From Lentzea cavernae (lineage in GTDB: Bacteria > Actinomycetota > Actinomycetes > Mycobacteriales > Pseudonocardiaceae): a DNA stretch of 64,000 nucleotides. The stretch covers positions 186,001 to 250,000 of the forward strand of contig NZ_BNAR01000001.1 in assembly GCF_014653695.1 (NCBI RefSeq), in the 5' to 3' direction. The translations under genes were made by a program, and so were the position numbers. Each line of letters starts with the position of its first letter. The stretch's first letter is position 1. The notes under the pieces were generated by a model. It worked only from the letters and a program-made list of their open reading frames with translations. It was not told where the DNA came from and ran no database searches. Positions 56,531-64,000 of this stretch are shown piece by piece.

Positions 56531-59500
56531 GTGCGCGTGGCATTGCTGGGCCCGACGGCCGTCGAGGCCGACGACGGCACACCGGTCGACATCGGTGGTG
56601 CCCGCGTCCGCATGCTCCTGGCCCGGCTCGCGCTCGACCCCGGCCGCCCCGTGCCGACGACGACGCTGATCGACGACCTGTGGGGTGAGCAGCCGCCCGC
56701 CGACGCCGGGAACGCGCTGCAGTCGCTCGTGTCGCGGCTGCGCAAGGTCTGTCCCGTCGCGCTGGAGCCGGGCGGGTACCGGCTGGGCGTCGCGACCGAG
56801 GACGTCGACGTCTTCCGGTTCGAACGGCTCCGCGCGGCGGGCAGGCTGGACGAGGCGCTGGCGCTGTGGCGTGGTGAGGCGCTGGCCGACGTGCGGGAGG
56901 CGCCGTTCGCCGGGCCCACCGCCGCACGGCTCGAGGAAGCGCGTCTGTCCGCTGAAGAGGATCGCGGCGAGCTGGACGTCGCCGCGTTGACGGCGTTGCA
57001 CGAGAAGCACCCGCTGCGGGAACGGCTGGCGGGTCTGCTGATGCGGGCGTTGTGCGCGCAGGGCAGGCAGTCCGACGCGCTGCAGGTTTACGCCGGGGTC
57101 CGGGGCAGGCTCGCGGACGAGCTGGGTGTCGATCCCTCCCAGGAGTTGCAGGACGTGCACCTCGCGGCGTTGCGCGGTGAACTGGGGCCGCGGCCCGTGG
57201 CCGACCGGTTGCCGGTGCGGCTCACCAGCTTCGTCGGGCGCGACGAGGAGCTCGCGGAGATCACCGGGATGCTCGGCCAGGCCCGGCTGGTGACGCTGGT
57301 CGGGCCCGGTGGCGCGGGCAAGACGCGGCTCGCCACCGAGGTCGCGGCGCGGCATCCGTTGCACGGCAAGGGCCGCGTGTGGTTCGCCGCGCTGGCCGGC
57401 ATCCGGGCCGCGGAGGACCTGGCAGGTGCGGTGCTCAGCGCGTTCGAGCTGAGCTTCGGCGGGGATCCGCTGCGCCGGGCGAGCGAGGGCATGAACCGGA
57501 TCGCCGAGGTGCTCGGCGCCGGGGAGTCGTTGCTGGTGCTGGACAACTGCGAGCACCTCATCGGCGCGGCGGCCGAGTTCACCACCGAGCTGCTGCGCAG
57601 GGTCCCGAACCTCCGGGTGCTCGCGACCAGCAGGGAGCCGCTCGCGATCGACGGCGAGTCGCTGTGCCCGATCGGTCCACTCGCCGTGCCCAACGGTCAG
57701 GCGGACGTGGGCCGGTTCGGCGCCGTGCGGTTGTTCCTCGACAGGGCGAGCGCGGTGAAGCCGGGCTTCGTGCTCGACGAGTCCACTGTGGACGACGTGA
57801 AGCTTATCTGCCGCAGGCTCGACGGCATGCCGCTCGCGCTGGAACTGGCGGCGGCGCGGCTGCGGTCGATGACGGTCCGGCAGATCACCCAGCGCCTCGA
57901 CGACAGGTTCCGGCTGCTCACCTCGGGCAGCCGCACCGCGCTGCCGCGCCAGCGGACGTTGCGCGCGGTCGTCGAGTGGAGCTGGGACCTGCTGACCGAG
58001 GAGGAGCTGCGGCTCGCCAGGCGGCTCGCGGTGTTCCCCGCCGGCGCCGACCTCGCCGCGATCGAGGCCGTCTGCCTGCCGGACGCGTTCTACGTGCTCA
58101 CGTCGCTGGTCGAGAAGTCCATCGTGGACACCGTCGAGATCGACGGCGAGCAGCGGTACCGGATGCTGGAGACGATCCGGGTCTACGCGGACGAGCAGCT
58201 CGAGGCGTCCGGCGAGAAGCGGGAGGTCGTCGGCCGGTTCCGGCGCTACTACCGCGAGCTGACCGAACGGTGGGAGCCGCTCACCCGCACCGCTCGCCAG
58301 CTCGAGGCGATCAACGTCTACGAGGCCGAGCAGGACAACGTCGTGGCCGCGTTGCGCGGCGCGATCGACGACCGGGAGGTCGAGCTGGCGGCGGACCTGC
58401 TCGGCGGCACGTTCTGGTACTGGCTCGTCAAGGGCGACAACGACCGCGCGGAGATGTCGGTGCGCGACCTGCTCGCGCTCGGCGACCTGCTGCCACCCGA
58501 CCGGTTCGCGACGTTCAGGGCGATGCAGCTGATCATGGCCGCGGTGCCCGGAGTGACGGACGCCCAGGAGGCCGCGGCGGTCATCGAGAGCTGTGTGAAC
58601 AGCGGCGCCGTCCAGAAGTACCCCTCGCTCGCGATCGCGCTGCCGATGCTCGCGTTCCTGAGCCAGAACACCGAGCTCGCGCGGCGCGAGGTGCGGCGCG
58701 CCTCGGCGAGCGAAGACCCGTGGGCGCGGGCGGGCGCGGAGTGGGCGCACAGCTTCATACTGGTCGACGAGGGTGATCTCGAGGGCGCCGAACGGGCCCG
58801 CGACCGCGCGTACGACCAGTTCACGGCCATCGGCGATCGCTGGGGTTCGGCGATGACGCTCGGCATGAAGGCCGCGTTCGTCTCGCACACCGGCGACAAC
58901 CAGGCGGCGATCGACCTCTACCAGCGCGGGCTGGCGGTCGCGACGGAGCTGCGGTCCCAGGACGACGCCGTGCAGCAGCGGTGGCGGCTCGCGGTGGAGT
59001 ACGCGCGGATGGGCGACCACGCCGCGGCGGCGCGCGAGGTGGCGGCGGCGGAGCAGTTCGTCAGGGACGTCGGTAACGACCAGCTGTCCACGATGCTCGG
59101 CTACGCGAAGGCCGAGGTGGTGCTGCGTGCGGGCGGGCTCGAGGAGGCACGTGCGCTGAGAGCCTCGTTCGAGCAGCGCGCCACCGCCTCGTCCGCGCTC
59201 GGGTCGTTCGTCGCGGAGTGGATCGCCATGCTCGACACGCGCATCGCGATCGCCGACGGCCGGCTCGACGAGGCCGACGCCTGCGTCGCGGTGGCCGTGC
59301 GGACGACGTCGGACCGCGGCGACATGCCGGACCTCGCGTCGGTCGCCGAGCTGCTGGCCCTCGTCCGCCACGCCCAGGGCCGCGACGACGCGACCGTGCG
59401 GGTGCTCGCGCTGGCCCAGGTCATCCGCGGCCGCCTGGACATGGGCGACCCGGACGTGCGGCGGCTGGTCGCCGAGCTCGGTGAGCCGCAACCGCTGACG

Positions 59501-59560
59501 ATCACCAAGGCCGAGGCGCTGCGCCGGGTGCGCGACGAGGCGGGCCTCAGCACCGGCTGA
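56531..59560 (+). CDS. AfsR-type SARP regulator with NB-ARC ATPase and TPR domains
   Basis: A 1009-residue regulator. A winged-helix DNA-binding domain (VRVALLGPTAVEADDGTPVDIGGARVRMLLARLALDPG, residues 1-90) and a BTAD (about 95-220) are followed by an NB-ARC ATPase (Walker A GPGGAGKTRLA, Walker B SLLVLDNCEHL, GMPLALELAAARL) and a long helical TPR-like C-terminus. The AfsR group integrates signals to switch on secondary metabolism. GTG 56531 is preceded by GGGAAG; the frame opens at 56510. The gene converges with a DrrAB-like exporter, a common neighbour of such regulators. Confidence 0.9.
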   Translation: MRVALLGPTAVEADDGTPVDIGGARVRMLLARLALDPGRPVPTTTLIDDLWGEQPPADAGNALQSLVSRLRKVCPVALEPGGYRLGVATEDVDVFRFERLRAAGRLDEALALWRGEALADVREAPFAGPTAARLEEARLSAEEDRGELDVAALTALHEKHPLRERLAGLLMRALCAQGRQSDALQVYAGVRGRLADELGVDPSQELQDVHLAALRGELGPRPVADRLPVRLTSFVGRDEELAEITGMLGQARLVTLVGPGGAGKTRLATEVAARHPLHGKGRVWFAALAGIRAAEDLAGAVLSAFELSFGGDPLRRASEGMNRIAEVLGAGESLLVLDNCEHLIGAAAEFTTELLRRVPNLRVLATSREPLAIDGESLCPIGPLAVPNGQADVGRFGAVRLFLDRASAVKPGFVLDESTVDDVKLICRRLDGMPLALELAAARLRSMTVRQITQRLDDRFRLLTSGSRTALPRQRTLRAVVEWSWDLLTEEELRLARRLAVFPAGADLAAIEAVCLPDAFYVLTSLVEKSIVDTVEIDGEQRYRMLETIRVYADEQLEASGEKREVVGRFRRYYRELTERWEPLTRTARQLEAINVYEAEQDNVVAALRGAIDDREVELAADLLGGTFWYWLVKGDNDRAEMSVRDLLALGDLLPPDRFATFRAMQLIMAAVPGVTDAQEAAAVIESCVNSGAVQKYPSLAIALPMLAFLSQNTELARREVRRASASEDPWARAGAEWAHSFILVDEGDLEGAERARDRAYDQFTAIGDRWGSAMTLGMKAAFVSHTGDNQAAIDLYQRGLAVATELRSQDDAVQQRWRLAVEYARMGDHAAAAREVAAAEQFVRDVGNDQLSTMLGYAKAEVVLRAGGLEEARALRASFEQRATASSALGSFVAEWIAMLDTRIAIADGRLDEADACVAVAVRTTSDRGDMPDLASVAELLALVRHAQGRDDATVRVLALAQVIRGRLDMGDPDVRRLVAELGEPQPLTITKAEALRRVRDEAGLSTG

Positions 59561-59580
59561 AGCCCGCCTCCCCGATCCGG

Positions 59581-60354
59581 TCAGACCCTCCTGCGGTAGG
59601 CCCACATCGCCAGCGGGAAGAACACCGCGACCGCGGCGGCCATCCAGATCAGCGATCCGGCGAGCGGCCCGGCGATCGCGCCGCCGTTGAGCAGCCCGCG
59701 CAGCGCGTCCGACAACAGGCTGACGGGGCTGATGTCCGCCCACGCCTTGAGCCAGCCCGGCATCGTCGAGGTGCCGACGAAGACGTTGCTGCCGAACGTC
59801 AACGGCATGATCAGCACGATCATGATGCCCTGCACCGCCTGCGGGGTCTTGAGCAGCATTCCGACGAACACCGCCGCCCAGCAGAAGCACAGTCCGAAGA
59901 GGATCGCCAGTGCCGCCGCGATCAGCAGCTCCGCCGGACCGGTCTGCACCCGGTACCCCATGACCGTGGCGACGATCAGGAGCACCACGACGCACACCAC
60001 GTACCGCACGACGTCCGCGAGCACCGCGCCGATCAGCGGCGCCGACCGCGCGATCGGCATCGCGCGGAACCTGTCGAACACGCCCTTGGAGACGTCGGTG
60101 TTCAGCTGGACGCCCGCGGTCATGCTGGCCTGCAGGATGTTCATCACCAGGATGCCCGGCACCAGCATCTGCAGGTAGGCGTCGGTGTTCCCGGCGAGCG
60201 CGCCGCCGAAGAGGTAGGTGAACATCACCAGCAGGATGATGGGCGCGAGCGTGACGTCCATCAGCTGTTCGGGATTCTTGCGGATCTTGAGGATTCCCCG
60301 CCAGGCCAGCGCGAAGCCGTGGCGCACTCCCCTGTCCAACGCGATCGTGCTCAT
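59581..60354 (-). CDS. DrrB/ABC-2 type transporter permease
   Basis: A 257-residue membrane protein with six helices: RHGFALAWRGILKIRKNPEQLMDVTLAPIILLVMFTYLFGGAL at the N-terminus, GVFDRFRAMPIARSAPLIGAVLADVVRYVV and GMLLKTPQAVQGIMIVLIMPLTFGSNVFV, all typical of daunorubicin-resistance DrrB-type permeases. ATG 60354 overlaps the ATPase stop (ATGA). With the ATPase it forms a drug or lipid exporter. Confidence 0.92.
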   Translation of the reverse strand: MSTIALDRGVRHGFALAWRGILKIRKNPEQLMDVTLAPIILLVMFTYLFGGALAGNTDAYLQMLVPGILVMNILQASMTAGVQLNTDVSKGVFDRFRAMPIARSAPLIGAVLADVVRYVVCVVVLLIVATVMGYRVQTGPAELLIAAALAILFGLCFCWAAVFVGMLLKTPQAVQGIMIVLIMPLTFGSNVFVGTSTMPGWLKAWADISPVSLLSDALRGLLNGGAIAGPLAGSLIWMAAAVAVFFPLAMWAYRRRV

Positions 60355-61301
60355 ACCAGGCTCCCCTCGTTCTGCTTGCCGGTGAGCGCGAGGAAGACCT
60401 CGTCGAGCGAGGGCAGCCGCAACGCCAGTTCGTCCGCGGTGATGCCGGCCTCGTCGAGCTTGCGGACCAACGTGGACAGCAGCACCGGGTCGTTCACCGG
60501 CGCGGTCAGCAGTCCCGTGTCGTCGTCACGCGTCGGCCTCACGCCGGTGAGGTCGCCCAGGATGCGGTGGACCACGTCGAGGTCGCGCAACGACGTGGGC
60601 CGCACCTGCAGCGTCTGCCCGCCCACGCGCCGCTTCAGCTCGTCCGGCCTGCCCTCGGCCACGACACGGCCGTGGTCGAACACGGTGATCGAGTCCGCGA
60701 GCTGGTCGGCCTCCTCCAGGTACTGCGTGGTGAGCAGGACCGTCACCCCGTTCGCGACGAGCCTGCGCACCACCGCCCACACCTCGTTGCGCGCGTGCGG
60801 GTCCAGCCCCGTGGTCGGCTCGTCCAGGTACAGCACGGACGGGTTGCCGACCAGGCTGGCCGCGAGGTCGAGCCGGCGGCGCATACCTCCCGAGTACGTC
60901 TTGGCGGCCCGTCCCGCGGCGTCGGTGAGCTCGAACTGCTCGAGCAGCTCCGCCGCCTTCGCCCGCGCCCCCGCACGGGAGTGGTCGAGCAGCCTGGCCA
61001 GCAGCACGAGGTTCTCGGTGCCGGACAGGTCCTCGTCCACCGACGCGTACTGCCCGGTCAGCCCGATCAGCGACCGGACCGCCCTCGGGTCCTTCACCAC
61101 GTCGTGCCCGTGCACCGTGGCGTGTCCCGCGTCCGGGCGCAGCAACGTCGCCAGCACCCGCACCGCCGTGGTCTTGCCCGCGCCGTTCGGCCCGAGCACG
61201 CCCACGACCTTCCCCTCCGGCACCTCGAGGTCGACGCCGTCCAGCGCCTTGGTCTCCCCGTAGTGCTTGACCAGGCCTTCTGCCCTGATCGCGAGTGCCA
61301 T
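60351..61301 (-). CDS. DrrA-type ABC transporter ATPase
   Basis: A 316-residue ATPase: Walker A GPNGAGKTTAV, Q-loop GLTGQYASVDEDLSG (typical of DrrA), signature YSGGMRRRLDLAASL, Walker B SVLYLDEPTTGLDP, and the DrrA-like C-terminal domain ending EVFLALTGK. It partners the ABC-2 permease encoded 3' to it. The target is unknown; with an AfsR-type regulator facing it, export of a secondary metabolite is plausible. Confidence 0.93.
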   Translation of the reverse strand: MALAIRAEGLVKHYGETKALDGVDLEVPEGKVVGVLGPNGAGKTTAVRVLATLLRPDAGHATVHGHDVVKDPRAVRSLIGLTGQYASVDEDLSGTENLVLLARLLDHSRAGARAKAAELLEQFELTDAAGRAAKTYSGGMRRRLDLAASLVGNPSVLYLDEPTTGLDPHARNEVWAVVRRLVANGVTVLLTTQYLEEADQLADSITVFDHGRVVAEGRPDELKRRVGGQTLQVRPTSLRDLDVVHRILGDLTGVRPTRDDDTGLLTAPVNDPVLLSTLVRKLDEAGITADELALRLPSLDEVFLALTGKQNEGSLV

Positions 61302-61329
61302 CGTTCCTCCCTGGTGTTCCAGGGGGAAC

Positions 61330-61360
61330 TGTGCGCCGCCGCGCTGGCAGACCGCGCACA
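61330..61360. terminator. Weak hairpin between the MalY-type gene and the exporter operon
   Basis: TGTGCGC (61330-61336) and GCGCACA (61354-61360) form a 7-bp stem with a 17-nt loop in the 67-bp gap. No T-run is present; this may end the MalY-type transcript. Confidence 0.3.
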
Positions 61361-61368
61361 GCGCGCTG

Positions 61369-62481
61369 TCAGCGGCTGGCAGCCATCCTGCGCACGGCCT
61401 CGGTGATGATCTCGGGCGAGGTCCCGATGTTGAACCGGACGTGGCCCGCTCCCCCGCTGCCGAACCCGTCGCCCGACATCAGCGCGACGCGTCCCCGTTC
61501 GAGGAAGAACGCGGCGGGGTCGTTGCTGACGGCCCGGCAGTCGAGCCAGGCGAGGAAGGTCGCCTCGGAGGGTTCGTACCCGATCTCGGGCAGGTGCTCG
61601 GTGAGCAGGTTCTTCAGGAGCTTCCGGTTCTCGTCGAGGCCCTGCAGCAGCGCGTCGAGCCACTCGCCGCCGTCTCGAAGCGCGGCCGCGTGCGCGATCG
61701 TACCGAAGTGGCTCGGCCCGTGGCTGACCTCCTCGGGCAACTTCGCGAGCTCGTCGGTGCCGGAGATCGCGACCGCTGCCCGCATGGCCGCCAGGTTCCA
61801 GCCCTTCGACGCGGACATGAGCGACATGCCCTGCGGATCGATGCTCAGGTACGGCACGAACCTGGCGTTGCCTGACACGACCGGCGCGTGGATCTCGTCG
61901 GCGATCACGCGGACGCCGTACTTCCCGGCCAGCCGCGCCAGCGCGGTGAGCTCCTCCGCGGTGTGGACGGCGCCGGTCGGGTTCTGCGGGTTGCACAGCA
62001 GGTACACCGGGCGGTCGGCCTTGACGTGCCGGAACGTCCACTCGATCACGTCGAGGTCGAGACGTCCGCCTCGCAGCGGGGCCTCGACGACCGCGCGGCC
62101 CGTGCTCCGGACGAACAGGAAGAACGGCGGGTACACCGGCGGGCTGACGATCACGGGGGCGCCGGGCCCGGACACCAGTTTGATCAACTCGACGGCGCCG
62201 AGCATCACGTCGGACACGAGCGCGGTGCGTTCCACGGGCAGGTCCCAGTCCCAGCGCCGCTTCGCGAACGCCGCGAGCGCCTCGGGGTAGGCGGTGCCGG
62301 CCGGGTACCCGGTGTCGCCGAGTTCGAGGGCGTCCGTGAGGGCCTTCTTGACGGGCTCACACAGGTCGACGTCCATCTCGGCCACCCACAACGGCAGCAC
62401 GTCGTCGGGGAACTCCCGCCACTTCACACTCGTGCGCTGCCTCAACCGTTCCAACGACACCTGGCTCAGCGGGTTCAGCAT
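61369..62481 (-). CDS. MalY/PatB-type PLP enzyme (aminotransferase class I/II, cystathionine beta-lyase-like)
   Basis: A 370-residue fold-type I PLP protein: LNPLSQVSLERLRQRTSVKWREFPDDVLPLWVAEMDVDLCEPV is the MalY-type start, LLCNPQNPTGAVHTAEEL the cofactor-binding strand, RVIADEIHAPVV the Asp/Glu pair and MSASKGWNLAAMRAA the PLP Lys. MalY/PatB enzymes cleave C-S bonds of cystathionine or act as aminotransferases. ATG 62481 lies 7 nt after TACGTT, which begins right after the HxlR stop, so the gene has its own start. Confidence 0.88.
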   Translation of the reverse strand: MLNPLSQVSLERLRQRTSVKWREFPDDVLPLWVAEMDVDLCEPVKKALTDALELGDTGYPAGTAYPEALAAFAKRRWDWDLPVERTALVSDVMLGAVELIKLVSGPGAPVIVSPPVYPPFFLFVRSTGRAVVEAPLRGGRLDLDVIEWTFRHVKADRPVYLLCNPQNPTGAVHTAEELTALARLAGKYGVRVIADEIHAPVVSGNARFVPYLSIDPQGMSLMSASKGWNLAAMRAAVAISGTDELAKLPEEVSHGPSHFGTIAHAAALRDGGEWLDALLQGLDENRKLLKNLLTEHLPEIGYEPSEATFLAWLDCRAVSNDPAAFFLERGRVALMSGDGFGSGGAGHVRFNIGTSPEIITEAVRRMAASR

Positions 62482-62488
62482 GAACCCC

Positions 62489-62494
62489 AACGTA
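62489..62494 (-). promoter_or_regulatory. -10 hexamer of the MalY-type gene
   Basis: TACGTT (minus strand), 7 nt, ATG 62481; a leaderless pattern immediately after the HxlR stop codon. Confidence 0.45.
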
Positions 62495-62496
62495 GG

Positions 62497-62940
62497 TCAC
62501 CCCGCGTGCGCCGACACGTTGTGCGCGGTGATCTCCTCGCCGCAGCACCGGCACGCGAGGAACGCGTCGGCCGGCTTGCCGCAGGCGTTGTGCTCCAGCA
62601 CGATCGGCGGTCCGTCCGGCGCGGGCACGTGCCTGTCGCCCCACTTCATGAGGATCACGATGGCGGGGAACAACTCGAGCCCCGCCTCGGTGAGCCGGTA
62701 CTCGTCGCGGTCCTCCGCGTACGGGACCCGGTGCAGCAGCCCGGCCTCGACCAGCGTTTTGAGCCGCGCGGACAGGGTGGGGCGCGGGATGGTGAGGTTG
62801 CGGACGAACTGGCCGTACCGGCGCACGCCGAAGAACGCCTCGCGCAGGATCAGCAGCGTCCACTTCTCCCCGACGAGGTCGAGCGCCCGCCCGACGGATT
62901 CGCCGCGGAACCGGCGGTCGAGGGCGTCGGGGTCGATCAT
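62497..62940 (-). CDS. HxlR-family regulator with C-terminal Cys cluster
   Basis: A 147-residue winged-helix regulator (ALDLVGEKWTLLILREAFFGVRRYGQFVRNLTIPRPTLSARLKTLVEAGLLHRV). Beyond the HTH it has a C-terminal tail with three cysteines plus His (EHNACGKPADAFLACRCCGEEIT), which may bind zinc or sense oxidants. ATG 62940 overlaps the LLM-gene stop (ATGA), so it is co-expressed with the oxidoreductase genes and probably regulates them. Confidence 0.88.
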   Translation of the reverse strand: MIDPDALDRRFRGESVGRALDLVGEKWTLLILREAFFGVRRYGQFVRNLTIPRPTLSARLKTLVEAGLLHRVPYAEDRDEYRLTEAGLELFPAIVILMKWGDRHVPAPDGPPIVLEHNACGKPADAFLACRCCGEEITAHNVSAHAG

Positions 62941-63878
62941 CGGCGTTCCTCCGTCAGCAGCGGGGACAGCGTCGTGAGCAGTCTGCTGCCCGCCGGGTCC
63001 TCCGCCGTCGCCGGGACCAGTCCGACGTGCTCGGCGCCTGCCTCGAAGTACTCGTCGACGCGGCCGGCGACCTCCTTGGCCGATCCGATCGCGCCCACCG
63101 CCTCGATGAGGTCGACCGGGATGGCCTGGGCCAGTTCAGAACGCGGCCTGCCCGCTCGGGCCTCGTCGACGAGGGTGCCGTGGCCGAGGGCGGTGAACAT
63201 CTCGCCGTAGCCGGGCGGTGCGAGGTAGACCGCGAGCTGGGACCGGAGCTGGCGGAGGGTGGCGGGTCCGGGTTCGAGGGCGGCGGGGATCCAGACAGCG
63301 AGCGGCGGAGGTGCTGCGGTCAACGCGCTGAGCTGCTTCTTCACGGCGGCGACGTGGTCGGCGCTGACGAGGTTCAGCACCACCTCGTCCCCCTCGGCTG
63401 CCGCCACCTTGGTCATGGCCGGGCCGAACGCCGCCACCGAGATCGGCGTTCCCGGAACCGGGTGCTGCAGCCGAAACCCGGCCACCCGCTCCCCGTTCAG
63501 GATCGCCCTCGTGTCCCGCACGGTCTCCCGCATCCGCCGGACCGGCTCCCAGGTCCGTCCGTGCCACTCGGTCACGATCCGCGGACTGGACGCCCCCAGC
63601 GCCAGCCCGGCCCGGCGCTCGGTCGTCGCGACCACTGTGGACAGTCCGAGCGCCAGCGCCACCGGGCTGCGCACCCCGGCCGCGAGCGGCCCGATCCTCA
63701 ACGAGATGCGCGACGTCCTCAGCCCGACGGCCGTGGCCAGGGCGAACGCGTCGAACGTCGCCATCTCGCCGATCCACACCGTCCCGAACCCGGCCTCGTC
63801 CGCCGCGACGGCGATGTCGAGCGCCTCCGCGGGCGGCCGGTCGAGCCAGAACGGCGTCACCACGCCCACGGACGTCAC
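62937..63878 (-). CDS. LLM-class oxidoreductase (F420- or FMN-dependent)
   Basis: A 313-residue luciferase-like protein: SVGVVTPFWLDRPPAEALDIAVAADEAGFGTVWIGEMATFDAFALATAVGLRTSRISLRIGPLAAGVRSPVALA, LALGASSPRIVTEWHGR and a late IGSAKEVAGRVDEYFEAGAEHVGLVP. The 'WIGE' and AGVRSP features suit the F420-dependent branch of the family. GTG 63878 overlaps the stop of the partial upstream gene (GTGA). Substrate unknown. Confidence 0.87.
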   Translation of the reverse strand: MTSVGVVTPFWLDRPPAEALDIAVAADEAGFGTVWIGEMATFDAFALATAVGLRTSRISLRIGPLAAGVRSPVALALGLSTVVATTERRAGLALGASSPRIVTEWHGRTWEPVRRMRETVRDTRAILNGERVAGFRLQHPVPGTPISVAAFGPAMTKVAAAEGDEVVLNLVSADHVAAVKKQLSALTAAPPPLAVWIPAALEPGPATLRQLRSQLAVYLAPPGYGEMFTALGHGTLVDEARAGRPRSELAQAIPVDLIEAVGAIGSAKEVAGRVDEYFEAGAEHVGLVPATAEDPAGSRLLTTLSPLLTEERR

Positions 63879-64000
63879 AGCTGCTCCGTCCGCGCGGGCA
63901 CGCCGAGCAGCACCTTGCCCGGCAGTTCGAGGGACGCCGCGTTGACCTGGAAGTGCGCCGAAGCCGTGTGGGCGTCCCGGAAACGCCGCTGGATCGCCGC
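63875..64000 (-). CDS. Partial acyl-CoA dehydrogenase-like protein (C-terminal 41 residues)
   Basis: The frame enters from beyond the window edge and ends TGA at 63875. The visible C-terminus contains RFRDAHTASAHFQVNAASLELPGKVLLG, the last helix of acyl-CoA dehydrogenase-fold enzymes and related flavin monooxygenases, in which a D-x-H-T-A-S-x-H segment is usual. It overlaps the LLM gene by GTGA. The N-terminal part is not in the window, so the exact subfamily cannot be told. Confidence 0.65.
   Translation of the reverse strand, partial: AAIQRRFRDAHTASAHFQVNAASLELPGKVLLGVPARTEQL

Noticed and set aside
55850..59995. 1381-codon minus-strand frame opposite the kinase and AfsR-type genes
   Set aside because: Longest frame in the window, but antisense to two genes with complete motifs; no recognisable domain and low-complexity composition.

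Overview
The window is about 70% GC with G/C-ending codons, many ATGA/GTGA stop-start overlaps and many GTG starts. It carries SARP, LuxR-AAA, MmyB-type and HxlR regulators, F420/FMN-type oxidoreductases, DrrAB-like and sugar ABC transporters, and VanZ and RDD membrane proteins. This fits a filamentous actinomycete, most likely of the Pseudonocardiales (Lentzea/Saccharothrix/Amycolatopsis-like). The genus is inferred from gene content, not proven. No rRNA, tRNA, CRISPR array, transposase or phage gene was seen.

Layout. 28-2349: a secreted DUF11-type protein. 2549-10132: a catabolic island for an aromatic acid handled as its CoA thioester. It has a leftward operon (cupin, TesB-type thioesterase, aryl-CoA ligase, fused FAD monooxygenase/OYE reductase) and a rightward group (RidA-family deaminase, FAH-family hydrolase, PaaX repressor). 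10133-10635 is a non-coding repeat zone with a 126-bp inverted-repeat element and three 54-bp tandem repeats. 10636-13006: a VanY-like lipoprotein, a 2Fe-2S-like protein, a thiol peroxidase and a DUF1963 protein.

13261-18154 is the most interesting region, a compact candidate ribosomal peptide (RiPP) system. A 34-residue precursor gene too short for normal ORF calling is followed by an intercistronic hairpin. Next come an M50 metalloprotease with an N-terminal PqqD/RRE-like domain, a TPR protein with a degenerate NTPase-like head, and an HpaC-type flavin reductase. A small SARP activator lies at the far end. The precursor promoter has three TTGGAG heptamer repeats at exact 11-bp spacing, ending 7 bp before a -10-like hexamer, the textbook SARP operator layout. 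None of the usual RiPP modification enzymes (radical SAM, YcaO, LanB/M) is present.

18272-46533 is mixed accessory and regulatory content: DoxX/HxlR; a methyltransferase with an alpha/beta-hydrolase-glycosyltransferase fusion and a divergent LuxR-AAA regulator; a VOC gene containing a hexanucleotide repeat; DedA and a secreted lipase; two two-component pairs; an FMN reductase/TetR pair behind a duplicated operator; a frameshifted zinc-type dehydrogenase; an Acr3-like arsenite exporter with a small Cys protein; a GH3 glycosidase behind a DasR-like operator; a GT87 membrane glycosyltransferase; and a dialkylglycine-decarboxylase-type enzyme with a divergent LysR gene.

46536-53314 is a complete beta-galactoside uptake and hydrolysis locus: LacI repressor, palindromic operator, solute-binding lipoprotein, two permeases and GH2 beta-galactosidase. 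53360-64000 holds LLM-type flavin enzymes, an orphan LanC-like cyclase divergent from an APH-family kinase, a large SARP/NB-ARC/TPR regulator facing a DrrAB-like exporter, a MalY-type PLP enzyme, and an HxlR/LLM/acyl-CoA-dehydrogenase-like operon cut by the window edge. Many genes here start 6-8 nt after a TANNNT hexamer with no Shine-Dalgarno sequence, so leaderless mRNAs appear common, and this pattern was used to choose several starts.
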